64,000 nucleotides of DNA from Flavobacteriia bacterium. GTDB lineage: Bacteria > Bacteroidota > Bacteroidia > Flavobacteriales_D > Crocinitomicaceae. The stretch is taken from contig JACPDW010000007.1 of assembly GCA_016183815.1 (NCBI GenBank), forward strand, positions 248,001 through 312,000. Reading direction: 5' to 3'. The position numbers were made by a program, and so were the translations under genes. The notes beneath the pieces are model-generated. The model was given only the letters and a program-made list of their open reading frames with translations. It did no database searches and was not told where the DNA came from. Within the stretch, counting starts at the first letter, position 1. Each line of letters opens with the position of its first letter. This document shows positions 8,966 to 19,015 of this stretch, one piece after another.

Positions 8966-9835
8966 TTAATTATTTAAAGCTTCAGCTCCTCCTACTATTT
9001 CTAAAATTTCATTTGTAATAGCAGCTTGTCTAGCTTTATTATAACTTAATTTTAAATTTCTTTGTAATTCGCTAGCATTATCAGTTGCTTTATGCATTGC
9101 TGTCATTCTTGCACCATGTTCAGAGGCATTGGAGTCTAACAATCCTTTATAAAATTGTACTTTAAGTGATTTTGGGATAAGTTCTTTAACTATTTCTTCT
9201 TGAGAGGGTTCAAAAATATAATCTCCCAATGCACCATTTTCTGAAATTGTTGGCGTAACAGGTAAAAAAGTTTCCACTTTAATATCTTGGGTTGCAGCAT
9301 TAATAAAAGAATTGTAAACAAGTACAATATGATCGTATTTTTTCTCTAAAAACTGTTCCATTAAACGAGATGCAATAGTAGAAGAGTTTGTAAAATTTAA
9401 GTCTGAAAAAATATCATCCACACCAACTTCAGAATTCGGAATGCGAAAATCACTTTTTCTAAACGCATCGGTTACTTTTTTACCTAGACAAAGCAAATTT
9501 ACGTTTGATGAAGAAAAATCACCCTTTAGTAATTCATTAACTTTCTTAATGATATTGTTGTTAAAACCACCACATAAACCTCTATTTGAAGAAATGGCTA
9601 CAATTAGTACATTATTTTTACCTCTATTAATTGCAAAAGCATTATCAGAAATATCTAAACTTGAACTAAGATTTTCAAGAATGTCTTTTAATTTTTTGGC
9701 GTATGGTCTCATCTGAACAACAGCATCTTGAGCTCTTTTTAATTTAGCTGCAGACACCATTTTCATAGCAGAGGTTATCTGCATTGTCGAACCTACGGAG
9801 GTTATTCTATTTCGTATTTCTTTTAAACTTGCCAT
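8966..9835 (-). CDS. atpG: ATP synthase F1 subunit gamma
   Basis: The 289-residue central-shaft subunit of F1. N-terminal MASLKEIRNRITSV and AMKMVSAAKLKRAQ, plus the C-terminal helix with SELQRNLKLSYNKARQAAIT, are hallmark gamma sequences. It is the last gene of atpB-E-F-H-A-G. It is separated from atpA by 94 bp containing a long AT-rich inverted repeat, whereas the other F1 genes are much more tightly packed. Confidence 0.97.
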   Translation of the reverse strand: MASLKEIRNRITSVGSTMQITSAMKMVSAAKLKRAQDAVVQMRPYAKKLKDILENLSSSLDISDNAFAINRGKNNVLIVAISSNRGLCGGFNNNIIKKVNELLKGDFSSSNVNLLCLGKKVTDAFRKSDFRIPNSEVGVDDIFSDLNFTNSSTIASRLMEQFLEKKYDHIVLVYNSFINAATQDIKVETFLPVTPTISENGALGDYIFEPSQEEIVKELIPKSLKVQFYKGLLDSNASEHGARMTAMHKATDNASELQRNLKLSYNKARQAAITNEILEIVGGAEALNN

Positions 9836-9861
9836 TTTAAATAAATTAAAAAGTTAAAATT

Positions 9862-9915
9862 AAAAAGTTAAAAGTTAAAAAATTTTACTTGTTTTTAACT
9901 TTCAACTTTTAACTT
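9862..9915 (-). repeat. AT-rich inverted repeat between atpA and atpG
   Basis: The left arm (about 9862-9882) and right arm (about 9892-9915) are built from iterations of AAGTTAA and pair over roughly 20 bp with about one mismatch around a 10-nt loop. On the atp mRNA this would form a hairpin between the atpA stop and the atpG start. It could tune the amount of gamma or act as a processing site; no U-run terminator is obvious. Confidence 0.6.
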
Positions 9916-9929
9916 ATAACTTATCATTT

Positions 9930-11504
9930 TTAATATTTATCTGCAATTTCTTTAGCAACTTTGGTTAACAAATCTGTTGCCTCATCAGTATATTTTCCTG
10001 CTTTTAATTGAAGTAAAATGTCAGAATGTTTAGCTTCTAAAAAGTTTAAATATTCTGTTTCAAATTCTTTTACTCTATTGATAGGAACTTTTTGTAACAA
10101 TCCTTTTGTTCCAGCATAAATTATAGCAATTTGTTTTTCTACTGGATAAGGGTCGCCTTCTTTTTGTTTAAGGATTTCCACATTTCTAGCTCCTTTATCC
10201 AAAACTGATTTGGTCGCTGCATCTAAATCTGAACCAAATTTAGCAAAGGCCTCTAATTCACGATATTGAGCTTGATCTAATTTAAGAGTACCCGCAACTT
10301 TTTTCATGGATTTGATTTGAGCATTTCCACCTACACGTGATACAGAAATACCAACATTAATAGCGGGACGAATACCTGCATTAAATAAATCAGATTCTAA
10401 AAATATTTGACCGTCAGTGATAGAAATCACGTTGGTTGGAATATATGCGGAAACGTCACCCGCTTGAGTTTCAATAATTGGTAACGCGGTCAAAGAACCA
10501 CCACCTTTAACAATGCCTCTTAATGATTCTGGTAAGTCGTTCATTTGGGAAGCAATTGTGTTGTCCGCAATGATTTTTGCTGCTCTTTCCAATAAACGAG
10601 AATGTAAATAGAAAACATCACCTGGATATGCTTCACGACCTGGAGGACGACGTAACAACAAAGACACTTCACGATAAGCTACTGCTTGTTTAGATAAATC
10701 ATCATACACAATTAGCGCAGGACGACCAGAATCTCTAAAATATTCACCTATTGCTGCTCCTGTCATAGGTGCATAAAACTGCATTGGTGCAGGATCTGAT
10801 GCGTTCGCAGCTACAACAACAGTATAAGCCATTGCTCCTGCATCTTCAAATTTTTTCACAATACCAGCAACGGTTGATCCTTTTTGACCTATGGCAACAT
10901 ATATACAAAAAACAGGTTCTCCTCTGTCAAAAAATTCTTTTTGATTGATAATCGTGTCGATTGCTACGGTTGTTTTTCCAGTTTGACGGTCACCAATAAT
11001 TAATTCTCTTTGTCCTCTTCCAATTGGAATCATCGCATCAACCGCTTTGATACCCGTTTGTAAAGGCTCATTTACAGGTTGACGAAAGATAACACCAGGT
11101 GCTTTTCTTTCTATCGGCATTTCGTATAAAGTTCCAGAAATATCACCTTTACCATCAATAGGTAAACCGATTGTATTTACAACACGACCTACTAAACCAT
11201 CTCCTACATTTACAGAGGCGATTTTTCCAAGTCTTTTTACAGTATCCCCTTCCTTTACTTCGTTTGAACGACCTAGAAGTACTGCTCCCACATTATCTTC
11301 TTCTAAGTTTAATGCGATTCCTTGTAATCCACCGTCAAATTCTATTAACTCACCGTATTGAACACCTGTCAATCCATAAATTCTTGCAATACCATCTCCA
11401 ACTTGAAGAACAGTACCAACTTCTTGCAATTCAGCTTCAGATTTGAATCCTGATAATTGCTCTCTTAAAATCGCAGATACTTCTGCTGGTTTTACGTCTG
11501 CCAT
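9930..11504 (-). CDS. atpA: ATP synthase F1 subunit alpha
   Basis: A 524-residue non-catalytic nucleotide-binding subunit of F1. Walker A GDRQTGKT is near residue 170, and [11 protein letters not shown] and the [14 protein letters not shown] block (alpha signature) follow. The length is typical. The beta (atpD) and epsilon (atpC) genes are not nearby, as is usual in Bacteroidota where they form a separate locus. It sits 29 bp after atpH. Confidence 0.98.
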   Translation of the reverse strand: MADVKPAEVSAILREQLSGFKSEAELQEVGTVLQVGDGIARIYGLTGVQYGELIEFDGGLQGIALNLEEDNVGAVLLGRSNEVKEGDTVKRLGKIASVNVGDGLVGRVVNTIGLPIDGKGDISGTLYEMPIERKAPGVIFRQPVNEPLQTGIKAVDAMIPIGRGQRELIIGDRQTGKTTVAIDTIINQKEFFDRGEPVFCIYVAIGQKGSTVAGIVKKFEDAGAMAYTVVVAANASDPAPMQFYAPMTGAAIGEYFRDSGRPALIVYDDLSKQAVAYREVSLLLRRPPGREAYPGDVFYLHSRLLERAAKIIADNTIASQMNDLPESLRGIVKGGGSLTALPIIETQAGDVSAYIPTNVISITDGQIFLESDLFNAGIRPAINVGISVSRVGGNAQIKSMKKVAGTLKLDQAQYRELEAFAKFGSDLDAATKSVLDKGARNVEILKQKEGDPYPVEKQIAIIYAGTKGLLQKVPINRVKEFETEYLNFLEAKHSDILLQLKAGKYTDEATDLLTKVAKEIADKY

Positions 11505-11533
11505 ACTAATTTTTATTTGTGGGGCTTTCGCCT

Positions 11534-12067
11534 TTATTTAGTTAAACTTACTTTTAAATTTCTTAATTTACTCGATATGGAAGCATCGTATTGAGTATCA
11601 CCCATTTGTAGGACAAATCCACCGATTAAATTTTCGTTAATTTTTTCTTCTATTTCTAATTTACCTTTTAAAGCCGAAGCTAATTTTGAGGTTAATGTTT
11701 GTCTAGTTTTATCATCTAATTTGGAAGCAGAAACAATTGTTACAGGTATAATTCCTTGATTTTCTTTTAATTGAGAGATAAAAGAATGTGCAATCTGTGC
11801 CAATGCTCCTTCACGTCTATTTTTAAAAATTAATTGCATAAAAAGAGAGGTGAGATCACAAAAATCTGGAAACAAAATTTTAAAAATATCTATTTTTTTC
11901 TCCGCTTTTATGATTGGATTATCTAAAAACAATTGAAAATCTCTTGTAGATTGATAGGCAGTTAAAAAAGCGTTTAAATCAGAAGAAACATTGTCAACTT
12001 TATTTTTTTCTATACAAAGCTCAAGTAGTGCTTTAGCGTATCTTGCTGCTGATTTTGTTGCTTTCAT
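11534..12067 (-). CDS. atpH: ATP synthase F1 subunit delta
   Basis: A 177-residue OSCP/delta subunit joining F1 to the peripheral stalk. [14 protein letters not shown] at the N-terminus and the C-terminal motif [21 protein letters not shown] are characteristic. It lies 4 bp after atpF. Confidence 0.95.
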   Translation of the reverse strand: MKATKSAARYAKALLELCIEKNKVDNVSSDLNAFLTAYQSTRDFQLFLDNPIIKAEKKIDIFKILFPDFCDLTSLFMQLIFKNRREGALAQIAHSFISQLKENQGIIPVTIVSASKLDDKTRQTLTSKLASALKGKLEIEEKINENLIGGFVLQMGDTQYDASISSKLRNLKVSLTK

Positions 12068-12071
12068 CTTA

Positions 12072-12566
12072 CTAATTCAAATTAATGTCTTCAGCTAATT
12101 TTGAAGCCAATGTTTTTTGTTTTTCATCAGATGATAACTCTTGTCTGATAATTTTTTCAGCTATTTGAATAGAAAGAACGGCTACTTGATCTTTCAGCTC
12201 TTGCATTGCAGCTGTTTTTTCCATTTCGATGGCCTGATGAGCCGTTGCAATAATTTTAGCTGATTCACTTTTTGCTACTGATTTAGCATCATCTACCATT
12301 TTTGAAGCAATCTGATGTGCATCTTTAACAATTTTATCTCTTTCTGCTCGGGCTTCTTTTAACAAGTTTTCATTTTGAAGTTGAAGAGATTGCATCTCCG
12401 CTTTAGTTTTTTCAGCTAATTCAAGAGAATCTGCAATTTTTTGTTCACGTTCATTGACCGCTTTTAAAATAGGTTTCCATATAAACTTAGCTAAAATAAA
12501 AAGTAAGATACAGAATACTAAAGCTGTCCAAAATAATAAGCCAATACTAGGGGTTATCAAATCCAT
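12072..12566 (-). CDS. atpF: ATP synthase F0 subunit b
   Basis: A 164-residue peripheral stalk subunit: one N-terminal membrane helix (GLLFWTALVFCILLFILAKF) followed by a long, charged, alanine-rich coiled coil, which is the standard subunit b design. There is a 61-bp gap from atpE and 4 bp to atpH. Confidence 0.95.
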   Translation of the reverse strand: MDLITPSIGLLFWTALVFCILLFILAKFIWKPILKAVNEREQKIADSLELAEKTKAEMQSLQLQNENLLKEARAERDKIVKDAHQIASKMVDDAKSVAKSESAKIIATAHQAIEMEKTAAMQELKDQVAVLSIQIAEKIIRQELSSDEKQKTLASKLAEDINLN

Positions 12567-12627
12567 ATTTAATCAATTTTAATTTAAAAAAAATAACCGC
12601 AACCAACCGTTACGGCTATTTTAAGTT

Positions 12628-12861
<234 letters not shown>

Positions 12862-12879
12862 TTAAAAGTTACACATTTA

Positions 12880-13989
12880 TTAATGGTGTGCTTCTTCCAC
12901 CGCAGCTCCAATAAACAATGCTGAAAGCAATGAGAACAGGAACGCTTGTAAAAAAGCCACCAACAATTCCAAAACTGAAATAAATAACGCCATAGGAACA
13001 GACAGGCCGCCCCAAGCAAGGTTTTTATTGATAAAAATTATCGAAATTAAAGCTAAAATAATAATATGACCTGCTGTAATATTCGCAAACAAACGAATCA
13101 TCAAGGCAAATGGTTTTGTAATAATACCTACCAATTCTATAGGAATCATGATTGGTAATAAAACGTATGGAACACCTGGTGTAGAAAAGATGTGCCCCCA
13201 ATAATTTCGATTACCTGAAAATACCGTTACAAGTAAAGTACAAAATGCTAAAAATAAAGTGACCGTAATGTTTCCTGTTAAATTAGCTCCCCCTGGTAAA
13301 AATGGAACTAAACCTAACATATTATTTATGTAAATAAAAAAGAATATTGTCAATAAGTAAGGCACATATTTTTGATATTTGTGGTGATTAATATTTGCTT
13401 TTGCAATGTCATCTCTTACCATTATTATTAGTGGTTCAATAAACTTAGCTAATCCTTTAGGTGCAACCGCTCCGTTTTTTTTGTAAAATCTTGCTATGGA
13501 AATAAAAATAAACAATAAAATTATCGAACCAAAAAATAAGGACAAAACATTTTTTGTTATAGAAAAATCAATTGGAGTAACTGCATTGTGAACATGACCA
13601 TCTTCAAATTGTAGGTCACCATTTTTTAAAGAGTATATTTTTTCGTGATAAAGAGCATAATTTGAAGCTGAACCTTCACCTTTAAGATAAGTAATTTTTT
13701 TGCCACTTTTTATATCTACTGCCTCCACTTCAGTGCCATGATATAAATTAGAAGATGAAAAAACTTGAAGACCATTATTAAGCACAATTACAGGTAAATA
13801 AATTGATGTTCCTGAATGACCTTCTCCCCATAAATGCCATTCATGTGCATCTTTAATGTGATGCATAATCATTTCCCCTACATTAAATTTTTCTTCACTG
13901 GAATCAGAAGCACTTACATAAAAGGAAGAAAATATCAATAAAAAGCTGATTAACAATGATTTAAAAGTATAAAAAATCTTGTTTTTCAT
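12880..13989 (-). CDS. atpB: ATP synthase F0 subunit a
   Basis: A 369-residue proton-channel subunit counted from the ATG at 13987-13989. The essential Arg is seen in IRLFANITAGH, with further membrane helices to a C-terminal EEAHH. An N-terminal signal-like helix (SLLISFLLIFSSFYVSAS) and a soluble extension of about 100 residues precede the core, as in other Bacteroidota. A longer frame up to 14025 would need a TTG lying inside the promoter spacer, so the ATG at 13989 is preferred. First gene of the atp operon. Confidence 0.95.
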   Translation of the reverse strand: MKNKIFYTFKSLLISFLLIFSSFYVSASDSSEEKFNVGEMIMHHIKDAHEWHLWGEGHSGTSIYLPVIVLNNGLQVFSSSNLYHGTEVEAVDIKSGKKITYLKGEGSASNYALYHEKIYSLKNGDLQFEDGHVHNAVTPIDFSITKNVLSLFFGSIILLFIFISIARFYKKNGAVAPKGLAKFIEPLIIMVRDDIAKANINHHKYQKYVPYLLTIFFFIYINNMLGLVPFLPGGANLTGNITVTLFLAFCTLLVTVFSGNRNYWGHIFSTPGVPYVLLPIMIPIELVGIITKPFALMIRLFANITAGHIIILALISIIFINKNLAWGGLSVPMALFISVLELLVAFLQAFLFSLLSALFIGAAVEEAHH

Positions 13990-14012
13990 GTAAAAGAAAT
14001 TTAATTTGGGTG

Positions 14013-14042
14013 CAAAGGTAGGCAATTTTCTTTATTTACAAA
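14013..14042 (-). promoter_or_regulatory. Promoter of the atp operon (TTTG-N18-TACCTTTG)
   Basis: On the minus strand the -33 element TTTG (14039-14042) is followed by an 18-bp spacer and the -7 element TACCTTTG (14013-14020), a full match to the Bacteroidota housekeeping sigma consensus. Transcription should begin around 14005-14009, leaving roughly 16-20 nt before the atpB ATG. Confidence 0.85.
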
Positions 14043-14216
14043 TAAAAATGCCAAAAATTCACATTAAATATGAATGTTTTTATTTTTACTTTATCATAGA
14101 GATTCTGAATCAAATTTTTATTTTTAAAGTATTAAATTATCGTGTGAAAACCGATTTTGAGTTTTTCAATAAACAGTAGATTAATAATATTGCTTTAAAT
14201 TTCTTTATTTTGCAGA

Positions 14217-15896
14217 ATGAAAATTCTGATAAAGGGAATAACATCTTTTTTAAAAATATCCATTTTATTTGTAGAGTTAATATTTTCTATCTTATTTCTA
14301 TTTCTTATTTATTTAATTTGGATTTCTCAAGTAAAAGAGCCAAGTTTCAATGAAATTAAAATTAATGCAAGACAAATAAATGCTGAAGGACATTTTCAAA
14401 TCGGAAATTCCTGGCTTAAAAAAAATCCTTATGGTGTTTGGGAAATGTATTTAGAAGGGTCTCCTTATCAAAGAGGTAAAATTTATGGAGAATTGTCTAA
14501 AGAGTTGATACAAACGCAAGAAAAACATTTTGTAAATCAAATAGATCGTATAGTTCATGGCTCTGTATGGCAACATTTTTTAAGATTATTAATTGGGTTT
14601 TTTAATAGAGACTTAATTAGCTACATACCTATTGAATACCAACAAGAAATGTTAGGCATAAGTCATTCTTTCGATAAAAAATACAACTATATCTCCACTC
14701 CTTTTTCTCGAATTTTAAACTACCATGCAGCACATGATATCGGACATGCGTTGGCAGATTATAGAGTGGTTGCTTGTTCATCATTTGGATTAAAAAAAGA
14801 TAAATCTTCAGATGGGCAATTATTAATAGGAAGGAATTTTGATTTTTATGTCGGTGATGAGTTTGCGGAAGATAAATTAATGTTGTTTATAAAACCAACA
14901 AAAGGATATGCCTTTGCGAGTTATTCATGGGCTGGATTTATAGGGGTTGCCTCGGGAATAAATGAAAAAGGACTGACCATTACAATTAATGCAGCTAAAT
15001 CAGATTTGCCTACCAAAGCAAAAATGCCCATTTCACTTTTAGCAAGAGAAATATTACAATATTGCTCAAACGTTGAAGAAGCGATTAAAATTGCTAAAAA
15101 AAGAGAAGTTTTTGTTTCAGAAAGTTTGTTAATTGGCTCTAAAAATGACAATGAAATAATAATAATTGAGAAAACACCTAATTCTACAGAAGTGTATAGA
15201 AGTAATGACAATCAAACCATTTGTACCAATCATTATCAATCAAAAAAACTTTCCAAACGCAAAGAAAATAAAATCAATTATGAGAATAATGATACTAGAT
15301 ACAGGTACGAACGATTAAAACAATTATTAAGTGAAAAAGAAAAATTTTCTGTAGTTGATGCCATTCATGTATTAAGAGATCAAAAAGATTACAAAGAAGA
15401 CACTTTAGGAATGGGAAATCCTAGAGCAATTAATCAAATGATAGCACATCATAGTATTGTTTTTCAACCAGAACGTAAGATTTGTTGGATTTCCACAAAA
15501 CCGTATCAATTAGGGAAATTTATTTCATACAATTTGGACAGTATTTTCAAAAACAAAAAAAATGACCGTTATGAAGAACTTCCCGCAGATTTGTTTCTAC
15601 AATCAGATAATTATAAAAAATTTGTAGAATTTCAAGAAATCAAAAAAGAAATTCAAGCTTATTTAATTTTAGGAAAGGAGTTTGCCTTATCAAAAGAAAA
15701 GGAAAAAAGATTTATTCAATCTAACAGTGAGTTGTATTTAACTTATCAATTGTTAGGGGATTATTATAAGAAAAAAGGACAAAAAAGCAAAGCCACTTTT
15801 TATTATGAAAAAACCTTGAGAAAAAACATAGCTTCAAAAGGAGAAGAAAAAAAGATAATAGAAGAAATAAAACTATTAAAAAAGGAGAAAAATTAA
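14217..15896 (+). CDS. C45-family Ntn-hydrolase-like protein (acyltransferase/amidohydrolase)
   Basis: A 559-residue protein with an N-terminal membrane anchor (about residues 12-36), then a C45 (acyl-CoA:6-APA acyltransferase/linear amide hydrolase-like) domain. Cys187 in VVACSSFG is the expected autocatalytic cleavage site and N-terminal nucleophile. GRNFDFY and the GFIGVASGINEKGLTIT strand follow, then TNHYQS. The last 100 or so residues are charged and helical, with TPR-like YLTYQLLGDYYKKKGQ. Substrate unknown; it probably works anchored in the periplasm. TATTTTG lies only 5 bp before the ATG. Confidence 0.82.
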   Translation: MKILIKGITSFLKISILFVELIFSILFLFLIYLIWISQVKEPSFNEIKINARQINAEGHFQIGNSWLKKNPYGVWEMYLEGSPYQRGKIYGELSKELIQTQEKHFVNQIDRIVHGSVWQHFLRLLIGFFNRDLISYIPIEYQQEMLGISHSFDKKYNYISTPFSRILNYHAAHDIGHALADYRVVACSSFGLKKDKSSDGQLLIGRNFDFYVGDEFAEDKLMLFIKPTKGYAFASYSWAGFIGVASGINEKGLTITINAAKSDLPTKAKMPISLLAREILQYCSNVEEAIKIAKKREVFVSESLLIGSKNDNEIIIIEKTPNSTEVYRSNDNQTICTNHYQSKKLSKRKENKINYENNDTRYRYERLKQLLSEKEKFSVVDAIHVLRDQKDYKEDTLGMGNPRAINQMIAHHSIVFQPERKICWISTKPYQLGKFISYNLDSIFKNKKNDRYEELPADLFLQSDNYKKFVEFQEIKKEIQAYLILGKEFALSKEKEKRFIQSNSELYLTYQLLGDYYKKKGQKSKATFYYEKTLRKNIASKGEEKKIIEEIKLLKKEKN

Positions 15897-15912
15897 ACAA
15901 CAAGTAATTTAT

Positions 15913-16596
15913 ATGATTTCTGTTCTAATTCCAATAATAGGTTTTGGACAGCGAATTGGCTTTGATGAAATAGACAATTCAAAAGTAGCCCCATGGATAG
16001 TTGAATTATCGTCTGAATATCAATGTGTTTATCATTTTGGGGATTCGGAAATGGAATCCGATTTTATATTGATTATTGAGAATGATAGATGTTGTGCTCA
16101 AATTAAAAATGGCAACTGGACTCTTGACGGAAAAAAGTGGATAATACATTATGAAAATTTAATTAATGTTAGAATTGAAGGAAACCTTTTCTTTTCAGAC
16201 AAAACAAATGGGGAGTTTGTTCTTTATGATAATGGAAAAGAAAAAATTAAGGGTTTAAAAGTATTTAATTCATGGAGTGGATTAACACAAAATGGTGAAT
16301 ATGAAATCGGAACTAAATCTTATCCTGTAGCTGACTATTTCTCAGGAAAATTTATTCAAGCTTCATTAAGACAGTTAAACTCAGAAGAATTGAGAAAAAT
16401 GTCAAAATCAGACTTAAAGCTAATGCGTAATGAAATTTATGCTCGATATGGATTTATCTTTAAATCAGGTGGTGAAATGGAGTTGTATTTTAAAAAACAA
16501 GAATGGTATTTAGCTCTATACAATAACGTTGACAATTTTTTAACGGAAATTGAAAAAGAAAACATCAAATTGATACAAAAACTTGAAAGCAAATAA
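15913..16596 (+). CDS. YARHG-domain protein, probably secreted
   Basis: A 227-residue protein. A short hydrophobic N-terminus ends at GFGQ, like a signal peptide. The middle is beta-rich and the last 80 residues form a YARHG domain: LRKMSKSDLKLMRNEIYARYG, then FKKQEWY. YARHG domains are extracellular and thought to bind peptidoglycan or polysaccharide; their role is unproven. It begins 16 bp after the C45 gene and is probably in its operon. The start is uncertain because the hydrophobic segment is short. Confidence 0.75.
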   Translation: MISVLIPIIGFGQRIGFDEIDNSKVAPWIVELSSEYQCVYHFGDSEMESDFILIIENDRCCAQIKNGNWTLDGKKWIIHYENLINVRIEGNLFFSDKTNGEFVLYDNGKEKIKGLKVFNSWSGLTQNGEYEIGTKSYPVADYFSGKFIQASLRQLNSEELRKMSKSDLKLMRNEIYARYGFIFKSGGEMELYFKKQEWYLALYNNVDNFLTEIEKENIKLIQKLESK

Positions 16597-16926
16597 AAAA
16601 TGCTAATACAATTTTACCACAATTTGTCCCACATTCAGTGAAAAGCATCGTAGGTAAAATTGACACTGCCAAAGGCAGCATAGATGATAATTTTTAACGG
16701 TCTATATATGTAAAAAGTATTAAAGCTGAAAAAATTTAAATGACTACCTAAAGCTTTTCCCAAAAATTTAAATTGTATTGTCAAGATTTGATTTTCAGCC
16801 TTGTTTCTAAAACCAAATATATTTCGAAGTTATCTATTATTTTGCTTAAACCATTGCATTAAAAATCATAAAACAACTAATAAACTTCGATAACAAAATG
16901 TTTTATTTTATTTCAGCAGACCTTAA
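16597..16926. other. Intergenic region with a MITE relic at its right end
   Basis: 330 bp without a credible gene. A small hairpin (CTGCC-AAA-GGCAG near 16667-16679) could weakly terminate the YARHG transcript. The last 60 bp hold a relic of the repeat described at 27295-27412. Nothing else is recognisable. Confidence 0.6.
16863..16922. repeat. Relic of a MITE-like repeat (inverted relative to 27295-27412)
   Basis: Bases 16889-16907 are an exact 19-bp inverted match to 27311-27329, and both end in AGCAGACC. Similarity fades leftwards and no opposite terminal repeat is visible, so this is an end fragment. It stops 4 bp before the stop codon of the LDH-like gene. Confidence 0.65.
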
Positions 16927-17835
16927 TTAAGCTAAATACATTTCTTCGATACATTTGTTTAATTGTTTAACCTCTTCCTCATTTAAATCAAAATCGGTAG
17001 AAATTTTTATTTGATTTGAATGAACTTCACAAGGATAACTCAATACAACGCATGTTGCCCTTTTTCTCAATTCAATACTACTTTCTGTTATCTCAATAGA
17101 AAGACATAAAACTGTTTTTTCATTGTTTTGCAACGCTTTGACAATTTGCACGATGTTTTCTGCAATACCAAACTTTGTTGCTTTTTCTGTTTTCCTAATC
17201 TGTGAGGCAGATTGTATTAACTCCTCCTTTAATTCATTTAATTGTGTTTCATTAAAATAATCATAAACACTTTTTCCATTGATAAATGTTTTTGACCAAA
17301 GAGGAATCATTCCTTGTCCATGTTCGCCAATTACATAAGTTGTGATGTCATTGGGGTTTACATTTAGTTTATAGGAAAGAATGTATTTTAACCTAAATGT
17401 GTCTAAAGATGTCCCCGTTCCTATTATTTGTGATGGTGCTTTTAACACATCAATCAAACACTTTGTAACTTTATCTACTGGATTTGTAACAGTAATTAAG
17501 TAACTTTTGGAATCTAATTTTAAATCATTAAAAAGTGTTTTGATTAACTCCTTGTTTTCTTTCTCAACTGAGCTTCTTGGCATTCCATATTGGTTTGAGA
17601 ATCCAGCAGTATAAACGATATAATCCATGTCCAATAAAGACAACTGATTTAATCTAGTACATTGGTTTGAATTCATCACACAAGCATGCGAAAAATCAAG
17701 TATTTTCCCCTCAATACTCGGGTGGATGTCATAAATAAAAAAATGACAATTTGTAAAAAAAGAGTTAAACAAAGAAGCCGACAATGACCCAACTTCACCA
17801 AAACCAATGAATAATATCTTTTTCCCCAATACCAT
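16927..17835 (-). CDS. Lactate/malate dehydrogenase family protein with unusual specificity residue
   Basis: A 302-residue NAD-dependent 2-hydroxyacid dehydrogenase. The Rossmann motif GFGEVG (11-16) with Asp36 indicates NAD. The catalytic set is present: Asp and Arg in TSLDTFRL and His in GEHGQG. In the mobile loop AGFSNQYGMPR, the residue that separates LDH (Gln) from MDH (Arg) is Asn81, so neither activity can be assigned with confidence. It lies 4 bp after menB and is probably co-transcribed with it. An ordinary LDH, an MDH or a dehydrogenase for another 2-keto acid are all possible. Confidence 0.8.
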   Translation of the reverse strand: MVLGKKILFIGFGEVGSLSASLFNSFFTNCHFFIYDIHPSIEGKILDFSHACVMNSNQCTRLNQLSLLDMDYIVYTAGFSNQYGMPRSSVEKENKELIKTLFNDLKLDSKSYLITVTNPVDKVTKCLIDVLKAPSQIIGTGTSLDTFRLKYILSYKLNVNPNDITTYVIGEHGQGMIPLWSKTFINGKSVYDYFNETQLNELKEELIQSASQIRKTEKATKFGIAENIVQIVKALQNNEKTVLCLSIEITESSIELRKRATCVVLSYPCEVHSNQIKISTDFDLNEEEVKQLNKCIEEMYLA

Positions 17836-17839
17836 TTAA

Positions 17840-18661
17840 TTAGGGAAATTTTGGATATTTTTGAAAATCAGGATCCCTTTTCTCTAAAAATGCTCTTTTT
17901 CCTTCTTGAGCTTCATCGCTTAGATAGTAAAGTAAAGTTGCATCTCCTGCTAATTCCATTATTCCTTGTTGCCCATCTAATTCAGCGTTCAATCCTCTTT
18001 TAATCATTCTAATAGCTAATGGACTTCTTTTCATAATTATTTTACACCATTCAACAGTAGTATCCTCTAAAAGATTTAAAGGAACAACCTTGTTCACCAT
18101 TCCCATATCTTCTGCTTCTTTAGCTGTATATTGATTACATAAAAACCAAATTTCTCTGGCTTTTTTTTGTCCTACGTGGCGTGCAAGATAGGAGGAGCCA
18201 AAACCACCATCAAAACTGCCCACTTTTGGTCCGGTTTGACCAAAAAGAGCATTTTCAGAAGCAATAGTTAAATCACAGACAACATGCAAAACATGACCTC
18301 CACCAATAGCATAACCGTTAACCATCGCTATGACTGGTTTAGGCATTGAACGAATTGCTTTATGTAAATCCAATACATTTAAACGAGGAACACCATTTTC
18401 AGAAATATAACCACCCACTCCTTTCACATTTTGGTCACCACCTGAACAAAATGCCTTATCCCCTGATCCAGTTAAAACGATGACAGAAATATCATTTCTT
18501 TCTCTGCAAATGTTCATTGCGTCTAACATTTCCATATTTGTTTCAGGGCGAAAAGCGTTATACACCTTTGGCCTATTAATAGTGATTTTTGCAATGCCTT
18601 CAAAAAATTCAAATTGAATGTCTTTATACACCTTAATACTTATCCAATTTCTCTTACTCAT
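17840..18661 (-). CDS. menB: 1,4-dihydroxy-2-naphthoyl-CoA synthase
   Basis: A 273-residue crotonase-fold enzyme of menaquinone synthesis. Seen: [14 protein letters not shown], the oxyanion-hole SGGDQNVKG and [10 protein letters not shown] blocks, and the MenB-specific [18 protein letters not shown]. It closes the naphthoate ring of o-succinylbenzoyl-CoA. Menaquinone is the expected electron donor of the nitrate reductase encoded just to the right on the opposite strand. A TAATTTTG -7 element lies at 18676-18683. Confidence 0.95.
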   Translation of the reverse strand: MSKRNWISIKVYKDIQFEFFEGIAKITINRPKVYNAFRPETNMEMLDAMNICRERNDISVIVLTGSGDKAFCSGGDQNVKGVGGYISENGVPRLNVLDLHKAIRSMPKPVIAMVNGYAIGGGHVLHVVCDLTIASENALFGQTGPKVGSFDGGFGSSYLARHVGQKKAREIWFLCNQYTAKEAEDMGMVNKVVPLNLLEDTTVEWCKIIMKRSPLAIRMIKRGLNAELDGQQGIMELAGDATLLYYLSDEAQEGKRAFLEKRDPDFQKYPKFP

Positions 18662-19015
18662 AAATTGTTTTTTTGCAAAATTAATCTAATAAACTAAGTT
18701 TACCATATTATATAGAGCAAGAAAATTTTGTAAACTCTTTTGTTGGCCGTGTATACAATGTTTTTACTTAGTATGAAAAAAAATCTTTTGATTAAGATTT
18801 ATTTTTTTTAAATAAATTTTTGTAAAAACTTTACAAGAGTCAATAATCTGAATTTCGTTGTTGTAATTTTTAATTATGTCGAGAAAATTTTAAGTATTCA
18901 ATCTCTTATCTTTATTTAGACTGATTCTTTATTGTAGCATTTTCTAATTTATATGATTTAAATCATATTATAAAGTCTGTATTCTTTAAAAATTTGCACT
19001 ATAAAATAGCACAAA
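18662..19015. other. Divergent regulatory region between menB and the nar operon
   Basis: 354 bp, very AT-rich, no gene. It contains the menB -7 element (18676-18683, minus) and, near the nar side, the FNR-like palindrome described separately. A candidate nar -7 (AAAATTTG, one mismatch to TAnnTTTG) lies at 18989-18996. Confidence 0.6.
18951..18968. promoter_or_regulatory. FNR/CRP-family operator-like palindrome upstream of the nar operon
   Basis: ATATGATTTAAATCATAT is a perfect 18-bp palindrome whose core, TGAT-N4-ATCA, matches the FNR half-site arrangement (TTGAT-N4-ATCAA) except for the outermost base. Its centre is about 41 bp before the start inferred from the -7 candidate at 18989-18996, the position used by FNR-type activators. 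Oxygen- or nitrogen-oxide-responsive control of nar is therefore likely but inferred. Confidence 0.65.

Noticed and set aside
13990-14025. Longer atpB starting at TTG 14025
   Set aside because: The start would lie upstream of the -7 element and the extra residues precede a normal signal-like helix; ATG 13989 fits the promoter.
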